Source of the DNA: Ruminococcus sp.
GTDB taxonomy: Bacteria; Bacillota; Clostridia; Oscillospirales; Ruminococcaceae
Direction of reading: 5' to 3'
Length of the DNA: 64,000 bases
NCBI GenBank assembly: GCA_017626015.1
Contig: JAGAJO010000001.1
Span: forward strand, 62,001 to 126,000
A program made the translations under genes and the position numbers. The notes under the pieces were generated by a model. It was not told the origin of the DNA and did not search any database. It saw only the letters and a list, made by a program, of their open reading frames with translations. Shown in pieces: positions 27,269-35,694 of this stretch; the stretch's first letter is position 1; each line of letters starts with the position of its first letter.

Positions 27269-27891
27269 TATACGTAAACCTCCTCGATCTTCTTTACAGC
27301 CTCTGAAGAAACGATAAACTTATCGTAGTTCAGAATGTCGTAAACACAGAGAGTATTTACTGTCGCCGTCTTAACACCGGGGATATTTGCAGCGCTCTTT
27401 ACGACCTTTGCGTCGGCGTCGGCGGTAACGATAAGAGCCTTGCCCTCAGCGCCCAGAGCCTTGAGCATCTCGACCATGCTTCTGGTCTTGTACTCCTCGG
27501 TCTTGATAGCGTCTACAACAACGATGTTATTGTCGATGACCTTTGTGGAAAGCGCAGACTTCATAGCGAGTCTTCTTTCCTTCTTATTAAGAGTGTAGCT
27601 GTAATCTCTCGGCTTAGGACCAAGTGCAACGCCGCCGTGCGTCCACTGAGGAGCTCTGATAGAGCCCTGTCTTGCATGACCCGTTCCCTTTTGCCTCCAG
27701 GGCTTTCTTCCGCCGCCTCTTACCTCTGTTCTTGTAAGGGTGGACTGTGTGCCCTGTCTCTGATTTGCCAGATAATTAACTACCATTGCGTGCATAAGCG
27801 CCGTGTTCGGCTCAATGCCGAAAATAGCGTCGTTAAGCTCAGTGTCGGCTACTTTTTTGCCAGTCATATCAACAACTGAAACCTGTGACAT
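27268..27891 (-). CDS. rplD: 50S ribosomal protein L4
   Basis: 207 residues. The extended tunnel loop is [20 protein letters not shown] with [15 protein letters not shown]4 also represses the S10 operon in E. coli; whether it acts on the leader at 28950-29416 here is unknown. ATG 27891 has GGAGG 7 nt upstream. Confidence 0.97.
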   Translation of the reverse strand: MSQVSVVDMTGKKVADTELNDAIFGIEPNTALMHAMVVNYLANQRQGTQSTLTRTEVRGGGRKPWRQKGTGHARQGSIRAPQWTHGGVALGPKPRDYSYTLNKKERRLAMKSALSTKVIDNNIVVVDAIKTEEYKTRSMVEMLKALGAEGKALIVTADADAKVVKSAANIPGVKTATVNTLCVYDILNYDKFIVSSEAVKKIEEVYV

Positions 27892-27908
27892 AATAAATCC
27901 TCCTTCCA

Positions 27909-28544
27909 CTAAGCTTTCTTAACGCAGTCCGCAATTGTTACCGTACCGTTCTTAGGTCCGGGGATTGCGCCCTTGATTGCGATAAGATTATTTTCTGCGT
28001 CGACCTTAACGATCGTCAGGTTCTGAACGGTGACCTTTGTGTTTCCGTACTGTCCGGGCATACCCTTGCCCTTAAAGATCCTTGAAGGGGACGAGCATGC
28101 GCCCATGGATCCTGCGTGTCTGTGTACGGGGCCTGTACCGTGAGTTTCCTTAAGTCTCGCATTGTTGTGACGCTTGATCGTGCCTGAAAATCCGTGACCC
28201 TTGCTTGTTCCGCAAACGTCTACCACGTCGCCCTCGGCAAAAATATCTGCCTTCACAACGTCGCCCACGTTAACGGACGAGATATCCTCAAGCCTGAACT
28301 CTTTAAGAGTTCTCTTCATAGCAACGTCGGCCTTTTTGAAATGGCCCTGAAGAGGCTTGTTGACTCTCTTTGCCCTGATGTCGCCGTAGCCCAGCTGAAC
28401 AGCCTCATAACCGTCGTTTTCAACGGTTTTCTTCTGAACGACTACGCAGGGACCGGCTTCAACTACTGTTACGGGAATTACCTTTCCCGTCTCATCGAAA
28501 ATCTGCGTCATGCCGATTTTCTTTCCGATGATACCCTTCTGCAT
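27909..28544 (-). CDS. rplC: 50S ribosomal protein L3
   Basis: 211 residues. [40 protein letters not shown] and [20 protein letters not shown] with MPGQYGN. It lies near the peptidyl-transferase centre and initiates assembly. RBS AAAGGAGG 8 nt before the ATG. Confidence 0.98.
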   Translation of the reverse strand: MQKGIIGKKIGMTQIFDETGKVIPVTVVEAGPCVVVQKKTVENDGYEAVQLGYGDIRAKRVNKPLQGHFKKADVAMKRTLKEFRLEDISSVNVGDVVKADIFAEGDVVDVCGTSKGHGFSGTIKRHNNARLKETHGTGPVHRHAGSMGACSSPSRIFKGKGMPGQYGNTKVTVQNLTIVKVDAENNLIAIKGAIPGPKNGTVTIADCVKKA

Positions 28545-28634
28545 TAAAATTTCCTCCTTTGGTTATTGGTTGGTCTCCCAACATGACCTGCGCGTACATT
28601 GATTTTTGAGATTACCTGTAATCTCATTTGGAAA

Positions 28635-28949
28635 TTACTTGATTTCCATAACAATGTTTACACCGGCAGGAAGCTCAAGATTTTCAAGAGCCGACGTTGT
28701 TTCCTTTGTAGGTCTGATAACGTCGATGAGTCTCTTATGGGTTCTCATTTCAAACTGCTCACGGCTGTCCTTGTACTTATGGACCGCTCTGAGTATCGTA
28801 ATGATCTCCTTATCGGTAGGGAGCGGGATAGGACCCGAAACCTGTGCGCCCGAACGCTTTACAGCGTCCACGATCTTAGCCGCCGCTGCGTCTACTACCG
28901 CATGCTCATAACCCTTGATCTTGATTCTGATCTTCTCATTGACTGCCAC
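28635..28949 (-). CDS. rpsJ: 30S ribosomal protein S10
   Basis: 104 residues. [40 protein letters not shown] and [15 protein letters not shown]10 (NusE) also takes part in antitermination with NusB. The start is GTG at 28949 behind a strong AAGGAGG. It is the first gene of the operon, and a 10-nt tract beside its Shine-Dalgarno takes part in the leader structure. Confidence 0.98.
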   Translation of the reverse strand: MAVNEKIRIKIKGYEHAVVDAAAAKIVDAVKRSGAQVSGPIPLPTDKEIITILRAVHKYKDSREQFEMRTHKRLIDVIRPTKETTSALENLELPAGVNIVMEIK

Positions 28950-28961
28950 TTAAATCGCCTC

Positions 28962-29074
28962 CTTGTGCAATATAGATAGTTTAGGGGGCAAGTCTCGCCA
29001 ACCTCAGTCAATTGCACAAGCAATCGGTGATAACGTCAATCGCTTGTGCAATTGACAGGTTCGCAAAACTATCT
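28962..29074 (-). promoter_or_regulatory. S10 leader hairpin with alternative pairing next to the Shine-Dalgarno
   Basis: Outer stem AGATAGTTT/AAACTATCT (29066-29074 with 28974-28982). Inner stem of about 20 bp with arms 29042-29061 and 29000-29021, built on GTCAATTGCACAAGC and its complement. The sequence ATTGCACAAG recurs at 28962-28971 directly before GGAGG, so the 3' arm of the inner stem (CTTGTGCAAT) can pair there instead. This gives two exclusive states, one placing a duplex against the ribosome site. Confidence 0.6.
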
Positions 29075-29148
29075 GTAGTACCTGCTCCAGACCGACGTCT
29101 TTTTCAGACTTTTCAATCTACACTCCGCCGTGTGTTCCCAGCCTCCCC

Positions 29149-29183
29149 ATAAAAAATTCCGAAAGCCGCAAAGCGGTTCCGGA
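29149..29183 (-). terminator. Attenuator-like terminator in the S10 leader
   Basis: Minus-strand stem of 11 bp with one bulge (TCCGGAACCGC, loop TTT, GCGGCTTTCGGA) followed by ATTTTTT. It lies between the S10 promoter and rpsJ, so readthrough must be controlled or the terminator must be inefficient. Confidence 0.6.
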
Positions 29184-29416
29184 CTGAGAAGCCTGACACA
29201 TCGGAAGCATTACACGTCCCGTCAGAAGGCAGACAAAGCCTGTCCCCGCAGGAAGCATAACACATAACCGTGTCCAGTATTACAGCCGCCCGGTTTAAAA
29301 TCGGACATACTCCATGAAAATTACCCGGCAAACCGCCGGCAACCTTTCACTTCATCGCATATCGTGCGTATGCAGACGTATCAACGTCCCCTACGCTGTG
29401 CAGTCACGCAAGTATT

Positions 29417-29445
29417 ATTATACACCATAATCCCCCTGTTTGCAA
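29417..29445 (-). promoter_or_regulatory. Promoter of the S10 operon
   Basis: Minus strand TTGCAA (29440-29445), 17-bp spacer, TATAAT (29417-29422). It is the only good sigma-A match upstream of rpsJ. Confidence 0.65.
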
Positions 29446-29627
29446 GCATTTACAGGAGGATCACGGTGTAGAACTTTTTCAACTTTCGCAGACTTATATT
29501 ATGCACATTGCACAAATCTTAAGAACGGCGACTGTTTTTATACTATTATTACATGGAGACGTCTGCGGTCGATCCCCGGCAGACAGAAAATATAAGCATT
29601 TCCCCTGCGTATATTCCGCTTACCGAC

Positions 29628-30155
29628 TTACTTACGATTGCTTTTAAGCTTTACCACCGCAAGTATCCCCGTCACAAGCGTACCGACCATTCCGGCGATC
29701 AGGCAGACCCAGCTTGCAAACTGTCCCTGAACAAAATCGCCGTAGGTCTGAGCGCCGGTCACCTTTCTCGCCGCCTCGTCAAGATCGAAAGCCGAAAAGA
29801 CTACGGCGAGGGCAAGCTGCAGATTCATAAGGCAGAAAACTGACGCCGCAAGGAAAAACGCACTTTGCGACAACACCCTGACATTATCCTCCCTGCGATA
29901 CGCTCTCACCCCAAGCGCAAGCGACGTCACGCAGGAGGCGAAGTAAAGTATGTAAACCGCAAAAAGTCCCGCCGCACTGAGCTTCACCTTCAAAGGAAAA
30001 TCCTCGGCGTCCATATTTGCAGCTCCCACGATTATTCTCATAAGAAAGATCAGCGCAGCAGCAAAAACTACCGTTACCGCCATAGTGACCGCCGCAGATA
30101 TCCTGTAGGTCCTGTCACAGGGCTTGAACCGGGGCTTTTTTATCTGAATGGGCAT
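29628..30155 (-). CDS. Four-helix membrane protein, CorC-linked
   Basis: 175 residues with four TM helices (about 20-42, 60-82, 95-118, 145-168) and a basic N-terminus. No recognised motif. The ATG follows the stop of the CBS-domain gene directly (TAAATG), so it is co-translated with it and may act with it in the membrane. Function unknown. Confidence 0.65.
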   Translation of the reverse strand: MPIQIKKPRFKPCDRTYRISAAVTMAVTVVFAAALIFLMRIIVGAANMDAEDFPLKVKLSAAGLFAVYILYFASCVTSLALGVRAYRREDNVRVLSQSAFFLAASVFCLMNLQLALAVVFSAFDLDEAARKVTGAQTYGDFVQGQFASWVCLIAGMVGTLVTGILAVVKLKSNRK

Positions 30156-31424
30156 TTACTTTTCCTCGCTTTCATTTTCGTCCCCCGTACCGGGCTGAGC
30201 CTTTACGGTGATCCTTATCCTGTCTATCTTCTGCTCGTCCTGCATTGATACCGTCATGTAAAACGGCGGCACCTCGAGCTTTTCGTCCTGATACGGTATC
30301 CTGTCAAGCAGATCCATTATCCAGCCGCCCATGGAGTGTCTGTCAGTCTCAATGGTATTTTCGGGCATATCCATTCTGTCAAGAAAATCCGAAACGGAAA
30401 GCTCTGCGGAAACGTCGCAGGTATCGGCAGAAAGCTTCACAAAGGAGGTATCCTCTTCATCGCTTTCGTCGTAGATCTCGCCCACAAGCTCCTCGATAAT
30501 ATCCTCAAGCGTACAAATACCTGCCGTTCCGCCGTACTGGTCGATGATAACAGCCATATGTACCTTTTCCGCCTGCATTACCCTGAGAGTTTCAGAGATC
30601 TTCTTATTTTCGGTAATGTAGATCGGATCCTTGACGATCCCCGAAACATCAGATTCACCCGCAACATACATTTCAAAGAAATCTGCCTGATGTATAACCC
30701 CGACAATATGATCGATATCCTTTTCATAAACGGGCAGACGGGAATACTTTGTCCTTATGAACAGATCCTTTATTTCCTCTATGCTGTCGTTGATCTCCAC
30801 TGCGGCAATGCTCACACGGGGAACAAGTATTTTATTTATGGTTATCTCATCGAAGTCCAGCGCAGAGCGCACCAGCTCGGATTCCTGTTCCTCCAGCACG
30901 CCCTCGTCCTCGATCTCGTCAATAATGTACTTAAGCTCCTCCTCTGTAACGGAGGGGGCGCTGCCGCTGCTGCCTACAATTTTAGACGCAAGCTTTTTTA
31001 TTCCGGAAAAAATAAAAATGATCGGAGTCATTATAAACATACACGCCGAAAGAGGCGCAGCCATAAGCGTTGAAAAGCTCTCGGAATTTTCCTTTGCCAG
31101 ACTTTTCGGCAGGATCTCGCCGAAGATCAGCACCAGCACAGTCATTACCATAGTAGCCATTCCGACGCTGCCCGATCCGAACTTTTCGGTGAAGATCACC
31201 GTCATCAGTGACGAAGAAGCTATGTTTACAACATTGTTTCCTATAAGTATCGCCGTCAGCGCCTTGTCGAAGTTATCGCATATCTTCAGCGCTTTCGCTG
31301 CGCTTTTGCTGCCTCCGTCAGCCATTTTCTTGAGTCTTATCCTGTTGCAGGACGAAAACGCAGTCTCGGTCGCAGAGCAGATTGCGGAAATTACCAGCAA
31401 AACAGCAATTACAGCTATGTCCAT
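30156..31424 (-). CDS. CNNM/CorC-type (DUF21-CBS-CorC/HlyC) membrane protein
   Basis: 422 residues. N-terminal DUF21/CNNM membrane domain (about 1-175; NRIRLKKMADGGS, VFGEILPKSLAKEN), two CBS domains (about 195-310, including VPRVSIAAVE and VHMAVIIDQYGGTAGICTLE) and the C-terminal CorC_HlyC domain (about 325-410). Relatives export or sense magnesium or other divalent cations, with CBS domains binding Mg-ATP. The old haemolysin label is not supported by function. Start ATG at 31424; ribosome site weak. Confidence 0.9.
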   Translation of the reverse strand: MDIAVIAVLLVISAICSATETAFSSCNRIRLKKMADGGSKSAAKALKICDNFDKALTAILIGNNVVNIASSSLMTVIFTEKFGSGSVGMATMVMTVLVLIFGEILPKSLAKENSESFSTLMAAPLSACMFIMTPIIFIFSGIKKLASKIVGSSGSAPSVTEEELKYIIDEIEDEGVLEEQESELVRSALDFDEITINKILVPRVSIAAVEINDSIEEIKDLFIRTKYSRLPVYEKDIDHIVGVIHQADFFEMYVAGESDVSGIVKDPIYITENKKISETLRVMQAEKVHMAVIIDQYGGTAGICTLEDIIEELVGEIYDESDEEDTSFVKLSADTCDVSAELSVSDFLDRMDMPENTIETDRHSMGGWIMDLLDRIPYQDEKLEVPPFYMTVSMQDEQKIDRIRITVKAQPGTGDENESEEK

Positions 31425-31494
31425 AATTAAAGAATTTTCCTTTCACGGTTAAAATTTAATTTATATATTTTCAGCCGCACAAACCGGCTATACC

Positions 31495-31552
31495 AGAGCG
31501 TGTTCACATAAAACCGAAAAGACGTGCGTCGGGCTTTATGCGAACACACTCT
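31495..31552 (+). repeat. AGAGCGTG hairpin repeat, copy 1
   Basis: Arms AGAGCGTGTTCACATAAA (31495-31512) and TTTATGCGAACACACTCT (31535-31552). Copies at 56179-56229 and 61808-61872 share the arms and part of the loop and have the same orientation. This copy lies between divergent genes, so it is not a terminator for either. Confidence 0.7.
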
Positions 31553-31653
31553 AATATATAATAGCATATTCTTTTAATAAATGCAAGGATTATTTGATCA
31601 TTTTCGCACTTTTTACAGACGGGAGGCTGCTCCCGTGAAATCCGGTTTTTATA

Positions 31654-31682
31654 TTGACTAATTACACAAAATAATGTATAAT
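31654..31682 (+). promoter_or_regulatory. Promoter of gtrA-like gene
   Basis: TTGACT (31654-31659), 17-bp spacer, TATAAT (31677-31682). The ATG follows 42 bases later with a CAGGAGAA ribosome site. Confidence 0.7.
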
Positions 31683-31724
31683 ATTGTTGGTTACAACGGC
31701 ATAATAAAAACAGGAGAATAACAA

Positions 31725-32216
31725 ATGGAAGAAAAAAAAGATATTTTCGACAGAATAATGGGCTGGGGATTTCTTAAGATCTTTGAGCCTTTTTACAAGA
31801 AAAACAAGGAAATGCTGCTTTATCTGTTTTTCGGTGCGCTGACCACCGCCGTAAGCTTTATAACTCTGGGCATACCGCAGTGGCTGCTGGAGAAAGCAGG
31901 TGTCAGCGAGGGCGTTGCTATCGTACCCAGCAACATCATATCATGGATATGCGCAGTGACCTTTGCTTATGTTACAAACAGGATCTGGGTGTTCGAATCC
32001 AGAGCCTCCGGGAAAAAGGAGATCATTTCCGAGGCGTCAGCATTTTACGGCGGCAGACTTCTCACTCTTGTTGTGGAAACTCTAATGATGTGGGTGGGCG
32101 TTTCCCTGCTTGGCGTAAACAAATGGATAATGAAAGTCATAGCTTCCGTTGTCGTACTGATACTCAACTATATTATAAGCAAGCTGTTTGTATTCAAGGG
32201 AAAACCTAAAAACTAA
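31725..32216 (+). CDS. GtrA-family membrane protein
   Basis: 163 residues, four TM helices, with the GtrA core (YLFFGALTTAVSFITLGI ... WICAVTFAYVTNRIWVFES) and the C-terminal LNYIISKLFVFKGK. GtrA proteins are small polyprenol-linked sugar flippases or accessory proteins for surface glycosylation. No glycosyltransferase is adjacent, so the substrate is unknown. Confidence 0.85.
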   Translation: MEEKKDIFDRIMGWGFLKIFEPFYKKNKEMLLYLFFGALTTAVSFITLGIPQWLLEKAGVSEGVAIVPSNIISWICAVTFAYVTNRIWVFESRASGKKEIISEASAFYGGRLLTLVVETLMMWVGVSLLGVNKWIMKVIASVVVLILNYIISKLFVFKGKPKN

Positions 32217-32277
32217 AAAACGGACCGCTTTTTCATATCGCAGTCCGCCGGCGCAGCCGATATCTGGGACAGATAAT

Positions 32278-32326
32278 ATTTCAGGGCAGATAAAATCTGC
32301 CCTGCGGATAATATCTGCCCTGAAAT
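32278..32326. repeat. Three-arm nested inverted repeat
   Basis: ATTTCAGGGCAGAT (32278-32291) can pair with either ATCTGCCCTG (32295-32304) or ATCTGCCCTGAAAT (32313-32326). It lies between the convergent gtrA-like and epimerase genes and may end transcription from one side. There is no long T-run. Confidence 0.5.
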
Positions 32327-32375
32327 CATAATCATCATATTATTTTCAACTTGCTTCTTAGCTCCGGGATCTCCG

Positions 32376-33302
32376 TTACTTGGTGTTTGAAAGCGTCCAG
32401 CGGAACGGTGCGATCCTTTTGGCACGGGTGTTGTCTATACACCAGTTGTTGAAGGTGAGCGACGGATCGAAATACCTGTAATCGGTCTTCATCTTGCCTT
32501 TATTCAGACTAAGTCCGCCTGTGTTCTTCTGAACGACCGCTCCGATCCTGTGATGAGCTTTTTCGTAATCTATTATTTCCTTTGCGGTTATCATTCTTGA
32601 ATCGCAGACGTTATACACGCCCTCGTATCTTCCAGTAGGAACGTTTATGATACCGTTTATGAAATCGATTAGATTGAAAACGCAGCAGAAAGTAAACCCG
32701 TACTCGCCGTCATTGAAAATGTAGCCGACGTTTTCCTTTACATCGAATACGTGACCGTGAAGATTTTCCGTATGCTCGGCGTCGTAGATCGGAGCGACCC
32801 TTGCTATAACAGGCACCGTATCCGATTTCTTGAACTGCTTGAGCATTATCTTTTCGCTTGTAAGCTTCATATCGGCATAATTGGAGTTGCCCTTTTCCGC
32901 CGTTGTCTCACGGATAGGCTCTCTTCCCTTCTGAGGTCCATAAATATCCGTCGTGCTGAGAAGTATGAAGCTTGTGACCTCCGCCTTATCGGCAGCGGCA
33001 TAAAGGAATTTATCGCACGCCTTGCTCTTTTTAAGCTCGGCGTCTGTTACATACGGGTCTATATCGTTGTCGACTGAATTGGCAAGATGTACCACTACAT
33101 CGATCTTATTGCTTTCAATAATGGAAGTAATAGCGTTTTTATCTGTTATATCGCACTGAACAAAAGTATAGTTGGGATCCGAGCCTATAAAATCATTTGT
33201 TTTTGAATCTACGCCGTATACGCGATGTTTTTTGCGCAGCAGGCTTGACGTAAGATACTGCCCTATCATTCCGCTGGCGCCTGTAACTAAAATAGATGCC
33301 AA
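32376..33302 (-). CDS. NAD-dependent epimerase/dehydratase (extended SDR)
   Basis: About 308 residues. N-terminal Rossmann motif VTGASGMIGQYLTSSLL (GxxGxxG), an STTDIYGP active-site Ser/Thr block, and YxxxK as NYADMK. Extended SDRs act on nucleotide sugars; the specificity cannot be read here. I start at TTG 33302, which has AAGGAG 8 nt upstream and a promoter about 40 nt away. The in-frame ATG at 33329 has no ribosome site and lies almost at the predicted transcription start. Confidence 0.85.
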   Translation of the reverse strand: MASILVTGASGMIGQYLTSSLLRKKHRVYGVDSKTNDFIGSDPNYTFVQCDITDKNAITSIIESNKIDVVVHLANSVDNDIDPYVTDAELKKSKACDKFLYAAADKAEVTSFILLSTTDIYGPQKGREPIRETTAEKGNSNYADMKLTSEKIMLKQFKKSDTVPVIARVAPIYDAEHTENLHGHVFDVKENVGYIFNDGEYGFTFCCVFNLIDFINGIINVPTGRYEGVYNVCDSRMITAKEIIDYEKAHHRIGAVVQKNTGGLSLNKGKMKTDYRYFDPSLTFNNWCIDNTRAKRIAPFRWTLSNTK

Positions 33303-33343
33303 ATCTGACACTCCTTCCCCAAATCGCATAATGATTTACTATA

Positions 33344-33371
33344 ATTATAGCACACTTTTTATGTTTTGCAA
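33344..33371 (-). promoter_or_regulatory. Promoter of the epimerase gene
   Basis: Minus strand TTGCAA (33366-33371), 16-bp spacer, TATAAT (33344-33349). Confidence 0.6.
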
Positions 33372-33420
33372 ATACTTTTTATGAAATTCTCAAAAATTTA
33401 GATTTTCTTTATAATTTTAC

Positions 33421-33449
33421 TTGCGTAATTTTGTGAAGTGTGCTAAAAT
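33421..33449 (+). promoter_or_regulatory. Promoter of the MBOAT-like gene
   Basis: TTGCGT (33421-33426), 17-bp spacer, TAAAAT (33444-33449). The TTG start codon follows at 33511. Confidence 0.5.
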
Positions 33450-33510
33450 ATGATAAGAAAATGCCTGTACTATTATGTATTAACATATAACAAATTAAGG
33501 AGATAGACAA

Positions 33511-34890
33511 TTGATATACTCGGATCTTATATTTATTCTGGTTTTGTTTCCGCTGACCGCAATAATTTCTCTGTTTGACAGAAGCACGGAATATAAAAAT
33601 CTCATACTCATCATAGCATCGCTGATCTTTTTCAGCTGGGGAAGACCCTTTGTCGTCTGCCTGATATTCCTGTCCTCGCTGATAGACTGGCTTATCGGCT
33701 TGGGAATAGGCAAAGCGAAGGAACGAAAAGGACTTCAGCGGCTTCTGCTGGCGCTGGACGGTATCATGAATACGGGGATATTCCTTGTATTCGGTCACAA
33801 TTACCTGTTCGACGCCTCGGAAAAGCTCTCTCTGGACGCTGCATTGCTGCCGGCGGGAATGGGATATTACGCTATAAGAGGTTTTTTCTACGCATGGGAC
33901 GTTTTCAGAGGAAGGGTCAGACCGGAGAAAAACCCCCTCTGCCTGCTGACCTATATGGTCTCCTTCCACCTTATGCTTGCAGGACCTGCGGTAAGCTACT
34001 GCGAGCTGGAGCCGCAGATAAGGGAAAGAGAGGTCACTACCGAAAAGCTCAGCTCCGGGCTTAACAGGCTTTTTACAGGCTTTGCCAAAATAGTTCTGCT
34101 GTCCGGCGTTTTTGAAAGGATAAAACTGGCGGGACTTAACGGTGCGGAGATCACTACCCTTGGCTGCTGGCTGGGAATGCTGTCATTCTTCGCCCAATAC
34201 TATTTTATATTCACAGGACTATGCGATATGAGCAAGGGTATGGGACTTGTGGGCGGCTTTGTTTATCCGGACAATTATAAGGATATAGAGCCGGACGGAC
34301 TTTTCACAGGTATGGTAAAAAGCTTCAACACCACCGTTGTGAAATTTTTCTCCGACCTTCTGGGCATCGGCAGAGAGCATTCAAATACTTACAACGCTGT
34401 TATGTCTATCGTATGTGCGGCGATCGTATCACTGTGGTACGAGGCAAAGCTGAACTATCTGCTTGTAGGACTTGCCGCAGGCGCACTTATCGCCCTTGAA
34501 AAGCTTGTTCTTGAAAAGCTTCTTTCCGGACTGCCCGCACCGTTTAAATACGCATATCTTGTAATAACCGCAATGGTGGTTTTCGGCGGACTGTATTTCG
34601 ACAGTATGTACGGTTATCAGAAATGGCTGCTGGCGCTTGTTGGTGTCAACACAAAATATGCTCTCAGCGTATCGGTCAAGTCTGCGGTGCTGAAAAATAT
34701 AGTTCTGATCCTGATAGCGTTCTTCATTGTCTGCCCCCACGCAAAAAAGCTTGTCCTGTGGGTCACGGACTCCGCAGCGGCAAAGGGCGGCAGAATGTAC
34801 GGAGCGGTAAGGATAATGAAGACCCTATGCACAGCATTTGTTTTTTTACTGAGCGTCATCACCCTTGCGGTTGAGCTGTCCGGCGTTTAA
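33511..34890 (+). CDS. MBOAT-family membrane protein lacking catalytic histidines
   Basis: 459 residues with about ten TM helices. The layout is that of AlgI/DltB-type O-acyltransferases: LIFFSWGRPFVVCLIFLSS near the N-terminus matches the family opening, and GGFVYPDNYKDIEPDGLF matches the region before the active site. Active members carry a conserved Trp-His in the RRWHISL-like segment and a catalytic His in GLWHGA. Here the positions read MVKSFNTTVV (about 268-277) and SLWYEA (about 308-313), so both histidines are gone. It is therefore probably not an acyltransferase in the usual sense. The start is TTG at 33511 with AAGGAG 9 nt upstream. The Thr-rich membrane protein follows 21 nt downstream, as DHHW/AlgJ partners do in complete systems. 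Confidence 0.75.
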   Translation: MIYSDLIFILVLFPLTAIISLFDRSTEYKNLILIIASLIFFSWGRPFVVCLIFLSSLIDWLIGLGIGKAKERKGLQRLLLALDGIMNTGIFLVFGHNYLFDASEKLSLDAALLPAGMGYYAIRGFFYAWDVFRGRVRPEKNPLCLLTYMVSFHLMLAGPAVSYCELEPQIREREVTTEKLSSGLNRLFTGFAKIVLLSGVFERIKLAGLNGAEITTLGCWLGMLSFFAQYYFIFTGLCDMSKGMGLVGGFVYPDNYKDIEPDGLFTGMVKSFNTTVVKFFSDLLGIGREHSNTYNAVMSIVCAAIVSLWYEAKLNYLLVGLAAGALIALEKLVLEKLLSGLPAPFKYAYLVITAMVVFGGLYFDSMYGYQKWLLALVGVNTKYALSVSVKSAVLKNIVLILIAFFIVCPHAKKLVLWVTDSAAAKGGRMYGAVRIMKTLCTAFVFLLSVITLAVELSGV

Positions 34891-34911
34891 ATCAAAGAAA
34901 GGCAATACAGA

Positions 34912-35694
34912 ATGAAAAATGATTTCAAACAGGCGGCTAAGGAAGCCGCAGATTACATTATCACCGAGGAATGTCCCGAAAACGAAAGGGCGGTAAAGAT
35001 CCTTGCGGCACAGACAAGAGAAGGACATTACGACAATATAAACCTGCTGGTAATGGCTGCGCTGCTTATATTTACGGCAGTTACCTTTCTGGCGGTAAAC
35101 AACGGCGACTCCGCAGACGGAAACACCATGAACTTCAGCTGGAAAGCTTTTTTCAAGGGCATTTATACCCAGTCCCTGGAGGACAGATACAACAGCCAGC
35201 TCCCAGTGCCTGAAACGCTTAAGCTCGCCGAGGAGCGGATATCGCTGCTGTATGGGATAGGCAACAAGCTGTCTGACCCCATAAGAGAGGTTGACGAGGG
35301 AACAGACTCGGACAGGAACAGCTTCGACGAGCCTGCGGAGGATAAAAAGGGCAATGCAGACGAAAACGTGATAACCACCACCGCCCCCGTGACGGATAAA
35401 AACGGCAAGGTGACGACCACCAAAAAAGAAGAGGAAAAAGAGGGCGGCGGCACTACTGCGCTTGACCGGCCATACGAAACCACCACTACGACCACAACCA
35501 CCGCCGAGACTACAACGACCAACAACGACGCTCCCGAAGTAACGGTAACTACGACAGTACCCGTTCCGGATACAACGACTACCACTCCCGAGCCTACGCA
35601 GACCACCCCGGAACCCACCGAAACCACGCCTGCCGATACGACCTCCGGCGGAGAGGGCGGAGACGATTCCCGGAATAACGGCAATGAACAGTAA
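34912..35694 (+). CDS. Thr-rich single-pass surface protein, MBOAT-linked
   Basis: 260 residues. Cytoplasmic N-terminus (1-43), one TM helix (about 44-62), an extracytoplasmic segment with FFKGIYTQSLEDRYNSQLP that resembles the start of DHHW/AlgJ-type proteins, then from about residue 110 a long low-complexity tail rich in Thr, Glu and Pro with TTTT runs. The DHHW catalytic part is absent. With the inactive-looking MBOAT protein upstream, this looks like a reduced or repurposed acyl-transfer pair; that is inference. The last 11 nt overlap the next gene. Confidence 0.65.
   Translation: MKNDFKQAAKEAADYIITEECPENERAVKILAAQTREGHYDNINLLVMAALLIFTAVTFLAVNNGDSADGNTMNFSWKAFFKGIYTQSLEDRYNSQLPVPETLKLAEERISLLYGIGNKLSDPIREVDEGTDSDRNSFDEPAEDKKGNADENVITTTAPVTDKNGKVTTTKKEEEKEGGGTTALDRPYETTTTTTTTAETTTTNNDAPEVTVTTTVPVPDTTTTTPEPTQTTPEPTETTPADTTSGGEGGDDSRNNGNEQ

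Larger units (their letters stand above)
28950..29416 (-). promoter_or_regulatory. Long 5' leader of the S10 operon
   Basis: About 460 nt separate the predicted start near 29410 from the rpsJ start codon. The leader holds an intrinsic-terminator-like hairpin (29149-29183) and a long imperfect stem ending at the Shine-Dalgarno (28962-29074). A 72-codon open frame (29113-29331) has no ribosome site and crosses the terminator, so I do not call it. The whole stretch from 28950 to 29627 is otherwise without a gene. Confidence 0.6.

Noticed and set aside
29113..29331. 72-codon open frame in the S10 leader
   Set aside because: No ribosome site, odd Cys-rich composition, and it runs through the terminator hairpin.
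31495..31552. AGAGCGTG hairpin as a terminator
   Set aside because: It lies between two divergent genes, so neither transcript ends here.
35440..35690. Sequence error or satellite in the ACC/ACG-rich tract
   Set aside because: The frame stays open and encodes a Thr/Glu/Pro linker like those of other exported proteins in the window.
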